Positions 47,441-55,789 of a DNA stretch of 64,000 nucleotides are shown here, piece by piece. Below the pieces are notes generated by a model. The model made no database searches. It worked only from the letters and a program-made list of their open reading frames with translations, and was not told the DNA's origin. The stretch is taken from NCBI RefSeq assembly GCF_018861905.1, contig NZ_JAHLDU010000009.1, forward strand, positions 62,001-126,000. Direction: 5' to 3'. Position 1 is the first letter of the stretch. Each line of letters opens with the position of its first letter. Source of the DNA: Clostridium sp. DSM 17811. GTDB lineage: Bacteria > Bacillota > Clostridia > Clostridiales > Clostridiaceae. Position numbers and translations under genes: made by a program.

Positions 47441-48434
47441 AAGTAAACTCCTTACTTGTTAATTTAAAATTGTCTTTAAGTCCTGGAGTAATGTATACTT
47501 TTTTATCCTTTGTTACAAAAATAGCCTCTACACCTTTAATAGACTCTACCAATTTAAGACCTTTATCGAGCCCCATGATATAAGTACTTGTAGACAGTGC
47601 ATCTCCATCCACTGACTTATCTGATACTATAGTTGTACTTATAAGACTTTGCTGAGCTGGATATCCAGTCTTTGGATCAAATATGTGATGATACCTTATG
47701 CCATCCTTTATAAAAAATCTTTCATAGTTACCTGATGTAACTATTGATTTATCAGTAACACTAATCGTTCCCAAGTATTCACCACGTGTACTTAATGGAT
47801 TTTGTATCCCCACATTCCAATCTTTACCATCGGGATTGCTTCCTATAGTATAAACATTACCACCTAAATTTATAATAGCACTACTAATTTTATTGTTTAA
47901 TAAAACCTTTTTAACCTCATCAGCAGTATATCCCTTTGCTATAGCGCCGAGGTCTATAGCTTGATTCTTTCGTTTTAATTTAACCGTCAAATTTTTCTTA
48001 TCTAAAACAATGTCTTTATAATTAACTAACTTTAATTTATCATCAATTTCAGTTTTCGAAGGTACTCTCTCCTTATCTGTTCCTATACCCCAAAGCCCTA
48101 CAATTGGCTCTATTGTTACATCAAGGGCACCACCAGTTAATTTACTGTATTGAACTGATTTTTCTATTACCGAATATGTGTCTTCACTAAGTTTTTGTCC
48201 TGAAATTCCAGCTTTCGCATTTAATTTAGAAATTTCAGAAGTTTTAACGTTAACAGACATTTTACTTTCTATATTACTTATTCTTTTTAAAACCAATGCT
48301 GTTGCTGTTTCCGCATTTTTACCATATATCTTAAAGTTCATAATTGTCCCCATCATATATGTTTCTTTTTCAACCGGTTCATCATTTGTTGCACAAGATA
48401 TTAAGAATGTTGGAATAATTAATAGTAAAAGCAA
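47424..48434 (-). CDS. apbE: FAD:protein FMN transferase (lipoprotein)
   Basis: 336 residues from TTG 48434. It covalently attaches FMN to Thr/Ser of exported flavoproteins such as Rnf or Nqr subunits. Landmarks are MGTIMNFKIYGKNA, the AIDLGAIAKGYTADEV flavin site and the metal-binding DGDALSTSTYIMG. The lipobox is LISC. As called, the signal peptide lacks its basic N-region. The same frame continues upstream to KKLHKISC, and the natural start position (48461) is ATA preceded by GGTGA. A non-standard AUA start is therefore likely. First gene of the apbE-NusGII-Gx operon. Confidence 0.92.
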   Translation of the reverse strand: MLLLLIIPTFLISCATNDEPVEKETYMMGTIMNFKIYGKNAETATALVLKRISNIESKMSVNVKTSEISKLNAKAGISGQKLSEDTYSVIEKSVQYSKLTGGALDVTIEPIVGLWGIGTDKERVPSKTEIDDKLKLVNYKDIVLDKKNLTVKLKRKNQAIDLGAIAKGYTADEVKKVLLNNKISSAIINLGGNVYTIGSNPDGKDWNVGIQNPLSTRGEYLGTISVTDKSIVTSGNYERFFIKDGIRYHHIFDPKTGYPAQQSLISTTIVSDKSVDGDALSTSTYIMGLDKGLKLVESIKGVEAIFVTKDKKVYITPGLKDNFKLTSKEFTYEKGR

Positions 48435-48751
48435 ACAACTAATTTTATGTAATTTTTTTATGTTAACTCACCGCCTCAAACTTGTCTTTAAATATATTAT
48501 ACCATAAACATAATTCAAATAAACTCCCCACCTTAGCTTGTAATATATGGATTTAACACTAAGTATTATATTAAATTTTCCTTTACTATTTCTAATATCC
48601 TTATACTGTTTAATCCTTTCACTGCCATAAGATGTTATAAATTGCATATATAAAAAACATGTGTTATACTGATAAAAAATTTACAGAATTTAAGTTTTTT
48701 TGAAGTATCATTTTTCTATATATATAATGTACTAATTTATGGGAGGTACTT

Positions 48752-49333
48752 ATGAAAGATACCCTTAAGAATAATTTAAGAAAAAATATGCTCATTATAA
48801 GAAAAAATATGACTGATCAAAGTGTATCCGCTTTTAGTTTGAAAATTATGGACACAATTATCAGCTTACCGCAATTTATAAATTGCAAAAATATAATGTT
48901 GTACATGAGTTTTAATAATGAAGTGGATACATACAATCTTGCTACGTGGTGTCTTAACAATAATAAAACGGTGATTGCACCATATTGCATAAAATCCAGT
49001 CATAAAATAGTACCTTTTATAATAAATAACCTTACAAATGATCTTTCTAAATCTACCTTTGGTATTATGGAGCCAAAATATGATATATTAATGAAGGCAA
49101 ATATTGAAAATATAGATTTAATAATAGTTCCTGGTGTAGTATTTGACGAAGATTGCAATAGAATTGGTTTCGGTGCTGGTTATTATGATAGATTTCTATC
49201 TATGAAAGCAAAGGACACGATTGCTATTGGCATAGCTTATGACTATCAAATAATTGATAAAGTTCCAACTGATGAGTATGATGTGCCGCTTAATTTGATA
49301 ATAACTGAAAAAAGAATAATATCTTTGAAATAG
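48752..49333 (+). CDS. 5-Formyltetrahydrofolate cyclo-ligase
   Basis: 193 residues, the usual size. It converts 5-formyl-THF to methenyl-THF with ATP. The signature GFGAGYYDRFLS is at about residues 146-157, with LRKNMLIIRKNM near the start and NIDLIIVPGVVFDEDCNRIG before the signature. GGGAGG precedes ATG 48752. The HAD hydrolase gene follows after 66 bp on the same strand and may share the transcript. Confidence 0.94.
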   Translation: MKDTLKNNLRKNMLIIRKNMTDQSVSAFSLKIMDTIISLPQFINCKNIMLYMSFNNEVDTYNLATWCLNNNKTVIAPYCIKSSHKIVPFIINNLTNDLSKSTFGIMEPKYDILMKANIENIDLIIVPGVVFDEDCNRIGFGAGYYDRFLSMKAKDTIAIGIAYDYQIIDKVPTDEYDVPLNLIITEKRIISLK

Positions 49334-49399
49334 AAAATTATAAGCATTCTTGTAACATAATTACTATATTTTATTATACTGATGTTGGAGGTGATCCCT

Positions 49400-50128
49400 T
49401 TGGAAAAGAAAATAGCTGCTTTTTTTGATATTGATGGCACCCTTTATAGGGAAAGTTTAATGACAGAGGTATTCAAAAAATTAATTAAAAGCGAACTAAT
49501 AGAAAATGATAAATGGTACAAAGAAGTAAAACCCTATTATGTTAAATGGGATAAACGAATAGGAAATTATGATAATTACCTACTTAAAATGGCTGATATT
49601 TATACCGAGGCTATAATTGGACTTCATAGGTCTCAAATTGAGTTTATCGCTAGTCAAATTATAAAACAAAAAGGAGACAGGGTTTATACCTATACTCGTG
49701 ATAGAATTAAGTGGCATAAGAGTCAAGGCCATATAATTATCACCATATCAGGTAGTCCCATCGAGCTTGTACGTGAAATGTCTATAAAATATGGATTTGA
49801 TGATTACGTAGGAACAAAATATGAATTGAACGAACATAATATGTATACTGGTGGCATTGTTCCTATGTGGGACAGCGTTAGTAAAAAAGCTTCAATAGAA
49901 TACTTTGTGGATAAATATAATATTGATTTGAATAAAAGTTATGCTTACGGAGATACTTCAGGAGATTTCACCATGTTAAAATTAATTCGTCACCCTGTAG
50001 CTGTAAACCCTACCAAAGAACTTCTAATAAATATTCTAGACAATAAGGAGTTAAAAGAGAAGATTAATATAATGGTAGAAAGAAAAGATGTTGTTTATAG
50101 GCTGCTTCCAGAACATATCCACATATAA
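49400..50128 (+). CDS. HAD-IB family hydrolase
   Basis: 242 residues. Motif I is AAFFDIDGTLY (nucleophile Asp and acid-base Asp), motif II TISGSP, motif III Lys in the VSKKAS region and motif IV YAYGDTSGDFTML. This resembles SerB-like subfamily IB phosphatases. TTG 49400 is chosen because GGAGGTGAT lies four bases upstream; the in-frame ATG at 49382 lies before that site. Substrate unknown. Confidence 0.9.
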   Translation: MEKKIAAFFDIDGTLYRESLMTEVFKKLIKSELIENDKWYKEVKPYYVKWDKRIGNYDNYLLKMADIYTEAIIGLHRSQIEFIASQIIKQKGDRVYTYTRDRIKWHKSQGHIIITISGSPIELVREMSIKYGFDDYVGTKYELNEHNMYTGGIVPMWDSVSKKASIEYFVDKYNIDLNKSYAYGDTSGDFTMLKLIRHPVAVNPTKELLINILDNKELKEKINIMVERKDVVYRLLPEHIHI

Positions 50129-50169
50129 CTTTTTCTTTATTTTCGATAAAATATACTTTATTTCACCAA

Positions 50170-50201
50170 AATACTACTATATAATATTATATAGTAGTAT
50201 T
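50170..50201 (+). terminator. Terminator of the HAD hydrolase gene
   Basis: Perfect 32-bp palindrome AATACTACTATATAAT / ATTATATAGTAGTATT followed by TTATTTTTT. Confidence 0.85.
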
Positions 50202-50251
50202 TTATTTTTTGGAATTATCAAACTATATTTTATTTTAAAAGGAGTTATATT

Positions 50252-51331
50252 ATGTTAAAAGATTTATTTATTAATTCGACAATACTAATCTCTTTTATTT
50301 TTATAATTAGCCAAATATTTAAAAATGAAATTTTAAGCTTATCAATATCATATAAATACAAATTTTTATTTGGACTAACTCAAGGAGTCCTAGGTATTAT
50401 ATTAATGTTATTTACCATCCACATTAACCCTAAAGTTATTATGGATCTTCGACATATTCCAATACTACTTGCAGCTTTTTATGGTGGTGGATTTGCCTCA
50501 ATTATTGCTGGCATCACCATTGCACTATTTAGGATTAGCTACTTTGGCGTTAGTACCCCCGCTATAATAGCATCTATTAATATGCTTAATGTTGCAATTG
50601 CTTGTGCTATTATATCAAGGATGAATTTAAAAGGATTTAGAAAATGGATGTATATGAACATTATAAGCTCCTTATTTATTACTTCTACATTCTTATTAAT
50701 TATTAAAAATTCAATAATACTTCGCAATACTCTTATTTATTTTTGGATAGCTTCTATAATTATTGGAACTCTAGCATATTATATTTCAAACTACATGAAT
50801 ATTTCAATCAAATTACTTGATAGATTAGAACATGAGTCAACTATAGATTTTCTTACTGGCTTAAGTAACGTTAGACAATATGATAATGCCCTAAATACAT
50901 CTTTTTTAAATGTTAGAAATAGAAACGAACACTTATCTATTCTTATAATAGACATAGATTTTTTTAAAAAAGTAAATGACACTTATGGTCATTTGGCTGG
51001 TGATGCCGTATTAAAACAATTAGGGATTGTATTATCTACCTCTTCTAGAAGTTTTGATGTTGTATCTAGAATAGGAGGCGAAGAATTTTCTGTTATATTA
51101 CATGATTGTCCAACCAATCAATCCATGGAAGTTGCAGAGCGCCTAAGATCAGACGTTGAACTCAATGAATTTATTCTCCCAGATGAAACTAAAATTAATA
51201 TATGTGTTTCCATAGGCTCTGCCACCTACCCCGATAACGTAAACAATTTAGAAAACCTAGTTCATGAGGCTGATACTGCATTATACGCTGCTAAACATTC
51301 TGGAAGAAACAAAGTATGTCATCCAGAATAA
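50252..51331 (+). CDS. Membrane diguanylate cyclase (5TM-LYT sensor and GGDEF)
   Basis: 359 residues. The N-terminal half has about six helices of the LytS-type 5TM sensor (PKVIMDLRHIPILLAAFYGG, followed by GGFASIIAGITIALFRISYFG). Residues about 195-359 are a GGDEF domain with RIGGEEFSV, an active variant of the motif, and TDFLTGLSNVRQYDNAL at its start. It should make cyclic di-GMP in response to an unknown membrane or extracellular signal. No RxxD inhibitory site is evident just before GGEEF. Own terminator at both ends. Confidence 0.92.
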   Translation: MLKDLFINSTILISFIFIISQIFKNEILSLSISYKYKFLFGLTQGVLGIILMLFTIHINPKVIMDLRHIPILLAAFYGGGFASIIAGITIALFRISYFGVSTPAIIASINMLNVAIACAIISRMNLKGFRKWMYMNIISSLFITSTFLLIIKNSIILRNTLIYFWIASIIIGTLAYYISNYMNISIKLLDRLEHESTIDFLTGLSNVRQYDNALNTSFLNVRNRNEHLSILIIDIDFFKKVNDTYGHLAGDAVLKQLGIVLSTSSRSFDVVSRIGGEEFSVILHDCPTNQSMEVAERLRSDVELNEFILPDETKINICVSIGSATYPDNVNNLENLVHEADTALYAAKHSGRNKVCHPE

Positions 51332-51378
51332 CTTTGCAATGAAAGTTCACTAATACGTTGCTAAACAATTAATAATTT

Positions 51379-51406
51379 TTAAGAGAAGCTAAATGACTTC
51401 TCTTAA
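51379..51406. terminator. Bidirectional terminator between convergent genes
   Basis: TTAAGAGAAG / CTTCTCTTAA, loop of eight, U-rich on the minus side (TTAAAAATTATT). Separates the GGDEF gene from the convergent lipoprotein gene. Confidence 0.75.
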
Positions 51407-51414
51407 TTCATAAG

Positions 51415-51900
51415 TTATTTTCTCATCATAAATACTTCCTTATAATTTATATCCTTGTATACTCTCTCCAATTCATTAATAAGTTTTGCGTCTTTATAGT
51501 CGTACACAGATATAGCAGTGTCTGTACCCCTTTCATACAAACATAACTGATTTTTAGATACTTGAATTGAATATATATATTTACCCGTGTCATCTCTTAA
51601 CCGAATATCATAATCACCATTATTTACTTCTTGATTACCTTCTGTACAACTTAGTGTCTTAATATACTTCACTATACTTTCCATATCTTGTTTTTTTGTA
51701 ACTGTTTTTATTCTACCTAATTCTTTATTTTCACTTCTTATAGTGTAATTTGAAAATTCAATACTTTTAGCTGAGGCTATTGGAATATTCTCAAATGGCG
51801 TTACCATTTGTTTACTCTCTTGTTTTGCACATGCAGTAAGTAAAAAAATTAACCAAACACTAATTACAATAAGTATAAACCTCTTTTTCAAAACAGCCAC
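51415..51900 (-). CDS. Putative lipoprotein of unknown function
   Basis: 161 residues. The signal peptide ends in LLTACAKQ, a lipobox with Cys24. The mature part is a small alpha/beta domain with RLRDDTGKYIYSIQVSKNQLCLYE; no family recognised. It ends at the shared terminator. The ribosome binding site is GGGGGG before ATG 51900 (GGGGGGTGGCTGTTTTG), so TTG 51889 could be the true start. Confidence 0.65.
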   Translation of the reverse strand: MAVLKKRFILIVISVWLIFLLTACAKQESKQMVTPFENIPIASAKSIEFSNYTIRSENKELGRIKTVTKKQDMESIVKYIKTLSCTEGNQEVNNGDYDIRLRDDTGKYIYSIQVSKNQLCLYERGTDTAISVYDYKDAKLINELERVYKDINYKEVFMMRK

Positions 51901-52004
51901 CCCCCCTAAATTTTGTATTTTTGAGTAACCTTATCTAATCATACAGCATATCACTATAATTATTCAATTATTCAACAAAAATATATAAAAATTGCTTCTC
52001 TAAC

Positions 52005-52205
52005 TTAATTCCTTTTTCCCTCTTTAACCTGCACATAAAAAGATACTACTGTCGCTACGAGTATAACAAGGCATACTAAGTCATAAAGAATAGAAAACAT
52101 TGCAGATTTAGGACTATTATCAAAAATACCCCTAAAAAAAAGCATAAAATTAAGGCATAAACTTAGAATCAAAGCTAAGTTTATAGTATATTTCTTTTTA
52201 ACCAA
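52005..52205 (-). CDS. Small two-helix membrane protein
   Basis: 66 residues with two membrane helices (NLALILSLCLNFMLFFRGIF and LYDLVCLVILVATVVSFYV). TTG 52205 is preferred because GGAGGTG stands just upstream; an in-frame ATG at 52220 overlaps that site. No family recognised. Confidence 0.55.
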   Translation of the reverse strand: MVKKKYTINLALILSLCLNFMLFFRGIFDNSPKSAMFSILYDLVCLVILVATVVSFYVQVKEGKRN

Positions 52206-52348
52206 AAGTCGCACCTCCATATATATTAGTTAAATTATATCATTATTGGGAATCTTGTGTATATATTTTTAAAAATGGAATAAATAATTTAAGTCTAATT
52301 TCAAAATTCAAGGTAGTATATTATAGATATACAGATACTTCAAATCAA

Positions 52349-52383
52349 CTTAGGGGTACATAACAATGTTATGTACCCCTAAG
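52349..52383. terminator. Perfect long hairpin, bidirectional terminator-like
   Basis: 16-bp perfect stem CTTAGGGGTACATAAC / GTTATGTACCCCTAAG, loop AAT, followed by AATATTTTT on the plus strand. No gene faces it directly on the plus strand. Confidence 0.7.
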
Positions 52384-52421
52384 AATATTTTTGATACCTG
52401 TTTAAAATCGTATTTATTTCA

Positions 52422-52945
52422 AGTATGTAATTTCTCCGAAGGGCTTGCACTATGAAATATAGAACCTATTGAAATTCAATTTAGAAATTCTTTTTTTACG
52501 AATATAAAATTCTCGTAATCTTTCCAGCGATACAAGCAATGACTGAAAATTTCAGTATGTATTTTCTCCAAGTGACTTGCAATAGAAGTGCAGTAACTAT
52601 TAAATTTTCATTTAGAAATTCTTCTTTTACGTATATGAAATTCTCGTGAGACTCACAGGGATACAAACAATGACTGATAATTTAGTATGTAATTTCTCCG
52701 AAGAACTTGCTATACGAGACGCAGAAGCTATTGAAATTTGATTTAGTAATTCTTCATTTGCGAATGTAAAATCCTCGTAATCTTTCCAGCGATACAACCA
52801 CTGACTGAGAATTTAGCATGTAATTTCTCCAAAAGACTTGCACTATGAAATGTAGAAGCTATTGAAATTCAATTTAGAAATTCTTTTTTTACGAATATAA
52901 AATTCTCGTAAGACTCACCGGGATACAAACAGTGACTGATAATTT
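52422..52945 (+). repeat. Tandem array of four 131-bp units derived from family A
   Basis: Units start at 52422, 52554, 52684 and 52815, each opening AGYATGTAWTTTCTCC, followed by GAAATT..ATTTAG.AATTCTT, TCTCGT and a GATACAA....TGACTG tail. A fifth start at 52946 leads into the complete element. Units 1 and 4 resemble each other, as do unit 3 and the fifth start, suggesting stepwise duplication. Confidence 0.9.
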
Positions 52946-53191
52946 AGTATGTAATTTCTCCGAAGAACTTGCTATACGAGACGCAGAAGCTATTGAAATT
53001 TGATTTAGTAATTCTTCATTTGCCTATATAAAATTATCGTAAGCTTGCCAGGACGGCAAGCTAGCGAACCTGAGGCAGGACGCCGAATGTGAGCGTTAGA
53101 TAATATTATATTTGCAAATGATTAGAATTACTTAACCAAATTTCCTAGTTTCAAGTTCGTTTGCAAGGTCATAGGAGAAATTTCATACTTT
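52946..53191 (+). repeat. Family A palindromic repeat, copy A4 (complete element after the array)
   Basis: Ends AGTATGTAATTTCTCC / GGAGAAATTTCATACT. Hairpins with AGGAC loops: AGCTTGCC/GGCAAGCT (53042-53062) and GGC/GCC (53074-53084). The right end is 4 bp from the ribH stop codon. Confidence 0.9.
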
Positions 53192-53195
53192 TACC

Positions 53196-53657
53196 TTATA
53201 TTTCTTTTAATAAATTCGCCATTTCTATTGCAGTTACTGCAGCATCATAACCTTTGTTACCTGCCTTAGTGCCAGCTCTTTCAATAGCCTGCTCAATATT
53301 TTCAGTAGTAAGTACACCAAAAATAACTGGAACTCCAGTCTCAAGTGTTACACTTGCAATTCCCTTAGTAACCTCACCAGATACATATTCATAATGAGAT
53401 GTAGCTCCCCTTATTACTGCTCCTAAACATATTACAGCATCATACTTACCAGACTTAGCCATTTTTTTTGCAACTAAAGGAATTTCAAAAGCACCAGGAA
53501 CCCATGCAATTTCAACTTCTTCTTCCTCTACGCCATGACGTTTTAAGCCATCTAATGCACCTGATAATAATTTTCCACCTATGAATTCATTAAATCTTGC
53601 TACGATAATTCCGAATTTCAAACCTTGTGCTACTAATTTACCTTCATATACTTTCAT
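53196..53657 (-). CDS. ribH: 6,7-Dimethyl-8-ribityllumazine synthase
   Basis: 153 residues, the standard lumazine synthase subunit. It condenses ribitylaminouracil with dihydroxybutanone phosphate. Landmarks: [50 protein letters not shown], and [19 protein letters not shown]. Last gene of the rib operon, with AGGAG before ATG 53657. Repeat A4 follows the stop directly. Confidence 0.97.
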   Translation of the reverse strand: MKVYEGKLVAQGLKFGIIVARFNEFIGGKLLSGALDGLKRHGVEEEEVEIAWVPGAFEIPLVAKKMAKSGKYDAVICLGAVIRGATSHYEYVSGEVTKGIASVTLETGVPVIFGVLTTENIEQAIERAGTKAGNKGYDAAVTAIEMANLLKEI

Positions 53658-53738
53658 CTTTATTCCTCCGATTAATTTATTATTTTATATATTATGTTTT
53701 AACTTATTTCTTATTTTAATATTATATTTATTTAACTC

Positions 53739-54932
53739 CTAATATAAATGACCCATTTTTTCTTTTTTAGTTCTTAAATAAAATTCATCTTTTTCATTAT
53801 GATTCATAACAATAGGTACTCTTTCAACTATATCAATACCATAACCTGAAATACCAGTTATTTTCTTAGGATTATTAGTCATAAGTCTTATCTTTGTAGC
53901 ACCTAAAAGTTCCAATATTTGTGTTCCAATTCCATAATCTCTCATATCAACTGGGAATCCTAAAGCTAAATTCGCTTCTGCAGTATCCATTCCTTTATCT
54001 TGAAGATTATATGCCCTTAACTTATTTATTAATCCTATTCCACGTCCTTCTTGCCTCATGTAAAGCATGATTCCATTATCCTCTTTTGATATAGCTTTCA
54101 TTGCTGCATCATATTGTTCCCCGCAATCACATCTCATAGATCCTAATGCATCACCAGTAAGACATTCAGAATGTACCCTAACAAGTACTGATTCACTGCT
54201 TTTTACGTCGCCTTTAACTAATGCTACATGATGTTCTCCATTTATCTTATTTACAAATCCATAAATAGTGAATTGTCCATATCTAGTTGGCATTTCTGCC
54301 TGCGTAACCATTTCTACAAGGCATTCAGTTTTTCTTCTATAAGCAATTAAGTCAACTATAGTAATTATCTTTAAATCATGTATTTTCACATAATCCATAA
54401 GCTGTGGAACCCTAGCCATTGATCCATCTTCATTCATTATTTCGCAAATTACGCCTGCAGGATATAAGCCAGCCATTCTTGCTAAATCCACTGCCGCTTC
54501 TGTATGACCACCTCTCTCTAGTACTCCACCCTTTTTAGATGCTAATGGAAATACATGACCTGGGCTATTAAAATCTTTTGCTGTTGAATCGGGGTCTATT
54601 ACCTTTAATATAGTAGTTGCTCTTTCTGCTGCAGATATACCAGTAGTCGCAGTTGTAATATCAATTGACACAGAAAAAGCTGTTCCATGTACATCAGTAT
54701 TGTTTACTACCATAGGATTTATATTAAGTTTATCTAATCTTTCTTTAACTATAGGCATACATATAAGTCCACGTGCATATTTTGCCATAAAGTTTATATT
54801 TGCCTGAGTAGCTTTTTCGGCAGCTATTATTATATCTCCTTCATTTTCTCTGTCCTCATCATCTACAACAACAACCATTTTTCCATTTTTAATATCCTCT
54901 AAAGCTTCTTCAATAGTACTAAATTTATACAT
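53739..54932 (-). CDS. ribBA: Bifunctional DHBP synthase / GTP cyclohydrolase II
   Basis: 397 residues. Residues 1-200 form DHBP synthase ([35 protein letters not shown]), making the four-carbon unit from ribulose 5-phosphate. The rest is GTP cyclohydrolase II ([20 protein letters not shown] with the zinc Cys residues, and [11 protein letters not shown]). Both activities feed riboflavin synthesis. GGGGTGGAG precedes ATG 54932. An 18-bp minisatellite separates it from ribE. Confidence 0.97.
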   Translation of the reverse strand: MYKFSTIEEALEDIKNGKMVVVVDDEDRENEGDIIIAAEKATQANINFMAKYARGLICMPIVKERLDKLNINPMVVNNTDVHGTAFSVSIDITTATTGISAAERATTILKVIDPDSTAKDFNSPGHVFPLASKKGGVLERGGHTEAAVDLARMAGLYPAGVICEIMNEDGSMARVPQLMDYVKIHDLKIITIVDLIAYRRKTECLVEMVTQAEMPTRYGQFTIYGFVNKINGEHHVALVKGDVKSSESVLVRVHSECLTGDALGSMRCDCGEQYDAAMKAISKEDNGIMLYMRQEGRGIGLINKLRAYNLQDKGMDTAEANLALGFPVDMRDYGIGTQILELLGATKIRLMTNNPKKITGISGYGIDIVERVPIVMNHNEKDEFYLRTKKEKMGHLY

Positions 54933-54950
54933 TTCTCCACCCCTTATTCA

Positions 54951-55076
54951 TCATTTTCAATGCTGCTATCATTTTCAATGCTGCTATCATTTTCAATGCT
55001 GCTATCATTTTCAATGCTGCTATCATTTTCAATGCTGCTATCATTTTCAATGCTGCTATCATTTTCAATACTGTAA
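54951..55076. repeat. 18-bp minisatellite, seven units, between ribE and ribBA
   Basis: TCATTTTCAATGCTGCTA repeated from 54951: six perfect units and a seventh degenerate one (TCATTTTCAATACTGTAA). It fills most of the 172-bp gap between ribE and ribBA. The unit length is a multiple of three, but no frame has a start linked to a ribosome binding site. Confidence 0.96.
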
Positions 55077-55104
55077 TATTAACTATCTCTATCCTAATAA
55101 AATT

Positions 55105-55758
55105 TTAAACAAATCCATTTTTCTCAAGGAAATCCATACCAATAGATTTCTTTTCTTTTGGAGTTTCTCTATATTGTAATAATTTTTCAACATATTTTGC
55201 CATCATATCACTTTCTAAATTAACCACTTCCCCTATCTTCTTTGTTACTAAAGTAGTTTCACCCTTTGTATGAGGTATAATTGATACTTTAAAAATGTTT
55301 TCATCTACATATGCTACAGTTAAGCTAATACCATCAATTGCTATTGATCCTTTATGTACAATATACTTTAATATATCACTAGAAGTTTCCACAGACACCC
55401 ATGTTGCATTTTCCTCAATTGATAAATCTACAACGGTTCCGAGTCCATCAATATGACCACTTACTATATGACCTCCCAGTCTATCGCTAGCCCTAAGTGC
55501 CCTTTCTAAATTAACGCCTGACCCTTGTTTTAGTCTTCCTAGATTACTGCATCTCATAGTCTCTGCCATTACATCTACGCTAAAGCTATTTTGATTAAAT
55601 TCTGTTACGGTAAGGCACACTCCATTAGTGCAAACACTATCACCAATTTTCATGCCACTCATAATCTCTGTTGCATTTACAGTAATTCTTGCAGACTTAG
55701 TCCCCTTTGCTATAGATTTTATCTCACCAATTTCCTCGATTAAACCTGTAAACATCAT
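55105..55758 (-). CDS. ribE: Riboflavin synthase alpha subunit
   Basis: 217 residues made of two homologous lumazine-binding beta-barrels (about 1-95 and 96-190), as in all trimeric riboflavin synthases. Start MFTGLIEEIGEI; GDSVCTNGVCLTV in the first barrel and GSIAIDGISLTV in the second are the matching segments. It dismutates two lumazine molecules to riboflavin. GGAGGTG precedes a double ATG; the second (55755) has the better spacing. The roughly 20-residue C-terminal tail is ordinary. Confidence 0.96.
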   Translation of the reverse strand: MMFTGLIEEIGEIKSIAKGTKSARITVNATEIMSGMKIGDSVCTNGVCLTVTEFNQNSFSVDVMAETMRCSNLGRLKQGSGVNLERALRASDRLGGHIVSGHIDGLGTVVDLSIEENATWVSVETSSDILKYIVHKGSIAIDGISLTVAYVDENIFKVSIIPHTKGETTLVTKKIGEVVNLESDMMAKYVEKLLQYRETPKEKKSIGMDFLEKNGFV

Positions 55759-55789
55759 TTCACCTCCCTTGTAACCATTAATTAATGAT

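Noticed and set aside
52422-53191. CRISPR array
   Set aside because: The 131-bp units have no short direct repeat with unique spacers; they are tandem copies of a family A half-element, and no cas genes are near.
54951-55076. Minisatellite read as a repetitive peptide (SSIEND units)
   Set aside because: The repeat is open in this frame on the minus strand, but there is no start codon or ribosome binding site and a stop lies just upstream of the repeat.
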